Assembly (NCBI RefSeq): GCF_047601505.1
Contig: NZ_JASGJD010000001.1
Location: forward strand, 2,666,001 to 2,730,000
Length of the DNA: 64,000 nt
Source: Cloacibacterium sp047601505
GTDB lineage: Bacteria; Bacteroidota; Bacteroidia; Flavobacteriales; Weeksellaceae
Direction: 5' to 3'
Translations under genes and position numbers: made by a program
Part shown: positions 61,942 through 64,000 of the stretch, one piece after another
Numbering within the stretch: position 1 is the stretch's first letter
How the letters are laid out: each line of letters starts with the position of its first letter
Notes under the pieces: generated by a model
Told to the model about the DNA's origin: nothing
The model's database searches: none
The model's input: the letters and a program-made list of their open reading frames with translations, nothing else

Positions 61942-61968
61942 AAAAAGCACTCCTCTATTGAAGAGAGC
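61942..61968 (-). promoter_or_regulatory. Anti-terminator and pause-hairpin segments of the cys attenuator
   Basis: Segment 1 (61960-61968, minus GCTCTCTTC) overlaps the third Cys codon. Segment 2 (61942-61956, minus AGAGGAGTGCTTTTT) overlaps the uORF1 stop. Segments 1 and 2 pair as CTCTTC / GAGGAG with an AATA loop and 2 further bp. Segment 2 also pairs with the 5' arm of terminator 1 (AGGAGT-g-CTTTTT with AAAAAGACTCCT: 12 bp, one bulge). Confidence 0.7.
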
Positions 61969-62005
61969 AACAACAAACAGCGATATTTAATAAAATTTGT
62001 TCCAT
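61955..62005 (-). CDS. Cysteine leader peptide (uORF1)
   Basis: 16 codons, MEQILLNIAVCCCSLQ, stop TAG. The three consecutive Cys codons are TGT TGT TGC at 61975-61967. The ATG is about 11 bases from the end of the -7 element, so the transcript would be nearly leaderless and translation would start at once. By analogy with amino acid biosynthetic operons, ribosomes stall at the Cys codons when charged tRNA-Cys is short, which decides between terminator and anti-terminator downstream. No SD site is visible, as usual in this phylum. Confidence 0.75.
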   Translation of the reverse strand: MEQILLNIAVCCCSLQ

Positions 62006-62015
62006 TTTGATGTTG

Positions 62016-62023
62016 CAAATATA
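62016..62023 (-). promoter_or_regulatory. -7 promoter element (TATATTTG) of the cysHDNK operon leader
   Basis: Exact TAnnTTTG on the minus strand; TTG at about 62043-62045 is a possible -33 element. Transcription would start near 62009, 380 bases before cysH. Confidence 0.7.
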
Positions 62024-62069
62024 GAATTAATTTTAATCAAAACAACATTTCGTTGACAAAAAAATACAA

Positions 62070-62092
62070 ATTTCTACTATTTTGGTAGAAAT
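62070..62092. promoter_or_regulatory. Candidate operator: inverted repeat upstream of the cys promoter
   Basis: 8-base arms ATTTCTAC / GTAGAAAT with a 7-base spacer, about 60-80 bases upstream of the expected start of the cys leader RNA and 140 bases upstream of the divergent radical SAM gene. Position suits an activator site. Confidence 0.45.
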
Positions 62093-62233
62093 AATATAAA
62101 ACTTACCATTCAAAAAGTGTCTAAAGAAGCACTATTCAGAATATTTTATTCTTTATTTTCTTATAGAAAAAAAATTGTATTTTTTTGTGATATGATTAAA
62201 TTCATGTCTATAAAATTCGAGATTTTTGAGTTG

Positions 62234-62241
62234 TATCTTTG
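62234..62241 (+). promoter_or_regulatory. -7 promoter element (TATCTTTG) of the radical SAM gene
   Basis: Exact TAnnTTTG; predicted RNA start near 62248, which rules out the earlier TTG and favours the ATG at 62259. Confidence 0.65.
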
Positions 62242-62258
62242 CAAAAATGAATTTAAAA

Positions 62259-63203
62259 ATGGAAAAAGCATTGGCTTTTGGAGAAAAAAACTATAATTAT
62301 TACAGCGCTTTTCTTAGAAATAAATATAACGGACAAAAAGTTTACAAGGTAATTGTAGATGCGGGTTTTACTTGCCCAAACAGAGATGGAAGCAAAGGTT
62401 ACGGCGGTTGCGCCTATTGTAATACAGATTCTTTTACGCCTGTTTCTAGAAATTTAGACACTTTTAGAGAGCAGATTTCTTACAGCATGGAAAGAGCGGA
62501 AAAAACCTATGGTGCGGAAAAATTTATTGTTTATTTTCAGCCTAATACCAATACTTATGCACCTGTAGAAGAACTCAAATTTCTATACGACGAAGCTTTA
62601 AAAATTAATCTAGAAAAAATTGTAGGACTTTCTGTAGGAACCAGACCAGATTGTATAGACGAAGAAAAAATTGCTCTTTTGGAAAGCTATAAAGAACAAG
62701 GTTTGGAAGTAGATTTGGAAATGGGAATGGAATCTATCTATGATGAAACTTTGGTTGAAATAAACAGAGGTTGCTCTCATCAAGAATTTGTAGATGCTAT
62801 GAATTTACTAGAAAATTCGACATTAGATGTTTGCATACACACTATTTTGGGATTTCCCAATGAAACCAAAGAAATGATGCTAAAATATGTGAATGAACTC
62901 AATAGATTTTCTAAAATTAATTTTGTAAAATTCCACCATCTTCATATTGTGGAAGGTTCTATTTTTGGGGTAAAATACAAAAGAAATCCTTTCAAACTCT
63001 TCAGTATAGAAGAATATACCGATTTGCTTTGCGAAATTTTACCAAAATTAAGACCAGATATTGTAATCCAAAGATTGTTTGGCTTGTCAGATTTAGACAT
63101 GCTAATTGCACCGAACTGGAATCTCAAAAAATCTCAAATTCAAAACTTTATAGATGCTGAAATTGAAAAAAGAGGAGTAATACAAGGCTGCGAATTCAGA
63201 TAA
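62259..63203 (+). CDS. Radical SAM protein, TIGR01212 / YhcC family
   Basis: 314 residues from MEKALAFGEKNYNYYSAF. The [4Fe-4S]-SAM cluster cysteines are in VDAGFTCPNRDGSKGYGGCA followed by YC (C-x11-C-x2-C, the wide spacing typical of this family). Further marks: YFQPNTNTYAPVEELKFLYD, VGLSVGTRPDCIDEEKI, VDLEMGMESIYDETL, CIHTILGFPNETKEMML and a C-terminal domain with IAPNWNLKKSQI. A conserved family whose substrate is not settled. Divergent from the cys operon. Confidence 0.9.
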   Translation: MEKALAFGEKNYNYYSAFLRNKYNGQKVYKVIVDAGFTCPNRDGSKGYGGCAYCNTDSFTPVSRNLDTFREQISYSMERAEKTYGAEKFIVYFQPNTNTYAPVEELKFLYDEALKINLEKIVGLSVGTRPDCIDEEKIALLESYKEQGLEVDLEMGMESIYDETLVEINRGCSHQEFVDAMNLLENSTLDVCIHTILGFPNETKEMMLKYVNELNRFSKINFVKFHHLHIVEGSIFGVKYKRNPFKLFSIEEYTDLLCEILPKLRPDIVIQRLFGLSDLDMLIAPNWNLKKSQIQNFIDAEIEKRGVIQGCEFR

Positions 63204-63208
63204 AAAAA

Positions 63209-63234
63209 AGGCTATCTCAAAATAGAAATAGCCT
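63209..63234. terminator. Terminator between the radical SAM and SPFH genes
   Basis: 7-bp arms AGGCTAT / ATAGCCT with a 12-base loop between two convergent genes; T-run in the minus direction from eight A at 63202-63209. Confidence 0.7.
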
Positions 63235-63246
63235 CCTCTTATCTTT

Positions 63247-64000
63247 TTAATGCGTATGATCTTTTGGTGGTTTCGGATAATTGGTTTTATCGGCTTCTTC
63301 TAATTTAGATACCGAATTCATTGCAACCAGCATGTCGTTCAACATATTGCTTGCTGCGGTTGGCGAATTGGGCAATAAAACCAGATTACTTCTGTTGTTA
63401 GCGCCAATTGAATGAAGCGTATCATAATGTTGCGTAACTACAATTAACGAAGAAGCTTCTTGAGAGCCAATATTAACATTATTCAGCATTCTTACAGATT
63501 CTTCCAGACCTTTTGCAATTTCTCTTCGTTGGTCTGCAATACCTTGTCCTTGCAATTTTTTAGATTCCGCTTCCGCTTTTGCTACGGCAACAATTCTAAT
63601 TCTTTGAGCTTCAGATTCGTATTCTGCGGCAGTTTTTTCACGTTCAGCAGCATTGATACGGTTCATCGCGTGTTTCACTTGTTCATCTGGGTCTATATCT
63701 GTTACCAAAGCTTTCACAATGTCATAACCGTAAGATTGCATCGCTTCTTGCAACTCACCTTTTACAGCAATTGCAATATCATCTTTTCTCACGAAAACAT
63801 CATCCAATTTCAACTTTGGAACTTCTGCTCTCACTACATCAAAAACATAAGAAGTAATTTGATTTTCAGGATTTTCTAATTTATAAAAAGAATCTGCAAC
63901 TTGTTCTTTTATAACTTGATACTGTACAGAAACTTTCATTCTGATGAAAACATTATCTAAAGTTTTAGTATCAATCATTACGTCTAATTGTTGAATTCTG
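63247..64000 (-). CDS. SPFH/Band 7 domain protein (5' end outside window)
   Basis: The frame continues past the right edge (codons for RIQQLDV before the internal Met), so the N-terminus is missing. At least 250 residues are present. SPFH part: QQLDVMIDTKTLDNVFIRMK, VSVQYQVIKEQVADSFYKLE, ITSYVFDVVRAEVPKLKLDD. Then a coiled coil MNRINAAEREKTAAEYESEA with the usual RIRIVAVAKAEAESKKLQGQ and GIADQRREIAKGLEESV of stomatin/hypersensitive-induced-reaction proteins. Probably a membrane-microdomain scaffold, anchored by the missing N-terminus. Confidence 0.9.
   Translation of the reverse strand, partial: RIQQLDVMIDTKTLDNVFIRMKVSVQYQVIKEQVADSFYKLENPENQITSYVFDVVRAEVPKLKLDDVFVRKDDIAIAVKGELQEAMQSYGYDIVKALVTDIDPDEQVKHAMNRINAAEREKTAAEYESEAQRIRIVAVAKAEAESKKLQGQGIADQRREIAKGLEESVRMLNNVNIGSQEASSLIVVTQHYDTLHSIGANNRSNLVLLPNSPTAASNMLNDMLVAMNSVSKLEEADKTNYPKPPKDHTH

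Noticed and set aside
61771..62010. 79-codon plus-strand open frame opposite the cys leader
   Set aside because: It is antisense to both Cys-run frames and the terminator hairpin; its composition is that of AT-rich spacer and there is no promoter element or recognisable domain.
1..64000. tRNA or rRNA genes and mobile elements
   Set aside because: No cloverleaf-like stretch, transposase, integrase or terminal inverted repeat pair was recognised by eye; a covariance-model scan was not possible here.

Overview
The window looks like chromosomal DNA of a low-GC Bacteroidota, most likely a flavobacterium of the Chryseobacterium/Cloacibacterium (Weeksellaceae) type; the genus is an inference. Signs are: promoters of the Bacteroidota kind (-7 element TAnnTTTG) at about fifteen genes, a type IX secretion protein with a gliding-motility type C-terminal sorting domain, a GldI-like lipoprotein, three TonB-dependent receptors, Kdo synthesis genes (kdsA, kdsD), and little use of Shine-Dalgarno sites. 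No tRNA, rRNA, insertion sequence, prophage or CRISPR array was seen.

Layout. 1-5000: a partial SnoaL-like protein, two AraC-type regulators and small exported or hypothetical proteins. 5000-9000: a 1317-residue type IX secretion substrate. 9000-16300: CvfB-like RNA-binding protein, a PLP decarboxylase, an iron-siderophore pair (TonB receptor plus PepSY membrane protein) and dihydrolipoamide dehydrogenase. 16400-20760: a minus-strand run recQ, PH-like membrane protein, glycosyltransferase, lipoprotein. 20930-24230: kdsD, tatC and a MATE transporter with a 3' frameshift. 24290-31110: small conserved proteins, a second TonB receptor, kdsA, a coiled-coil protein whose zinc ribbon has lost its cysteines, and Nif3. 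31200-32200: a RES-Xre toxin-antitoxin locus whose toxin is frameshifted. 32270-41100: prolyl isomerases (one a cyclophilin-FKBP fusion), ilvE, mnmD, NUDIX, S1/P1 nuclease, M42 peptidase, hydrolase. 41100-48330: a large phosphoesterase / kinase-like / Omp85-like barrel fusion, an HD phosphohydrolase fused to a Pycsar-effector-like membrane domain, and a GAF protein.

48435-62005 is an assimilatory sulfate reduction locus, all on the minus strand: cysH (APS-reductase type), cysD, cysN, cysK, a terminator, cobA, cysJ, cysI, an Rrf2 regulator with four cysteines, a TonB-dependent receptor, and a fusion of precorrin-2 dehydrogenase to a TauE/SafE-type permease. Together these take up a sulfur source, activate sulfate, reduce it through APS and sulfite to sulfide, build the siroheme that CysI needs, and fix sulfide into cysteine.

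The most interesting signal is the 370-base leader in front of cysH. It starts with a TATATTTG promoter and a 16-codon reading frame (MEQILLNIAVCCCSLQ) with three consecutive Cys codons, followed by a 17-bp intrinsic terminator. The RNA has three mutually exclusive pairings (1:2, 2:3, 3:4) placed as in a trp-type attenuator. A second Cys-run frame (ending MMPCCCKVSVGAYISYGL) and a second terminator hairpin follow before cysH. I read this as tandem cysteine-responsive attenuation of the operon. Heptanucleotide tandem repeats sit between genes at three places, two of them inside this locus.
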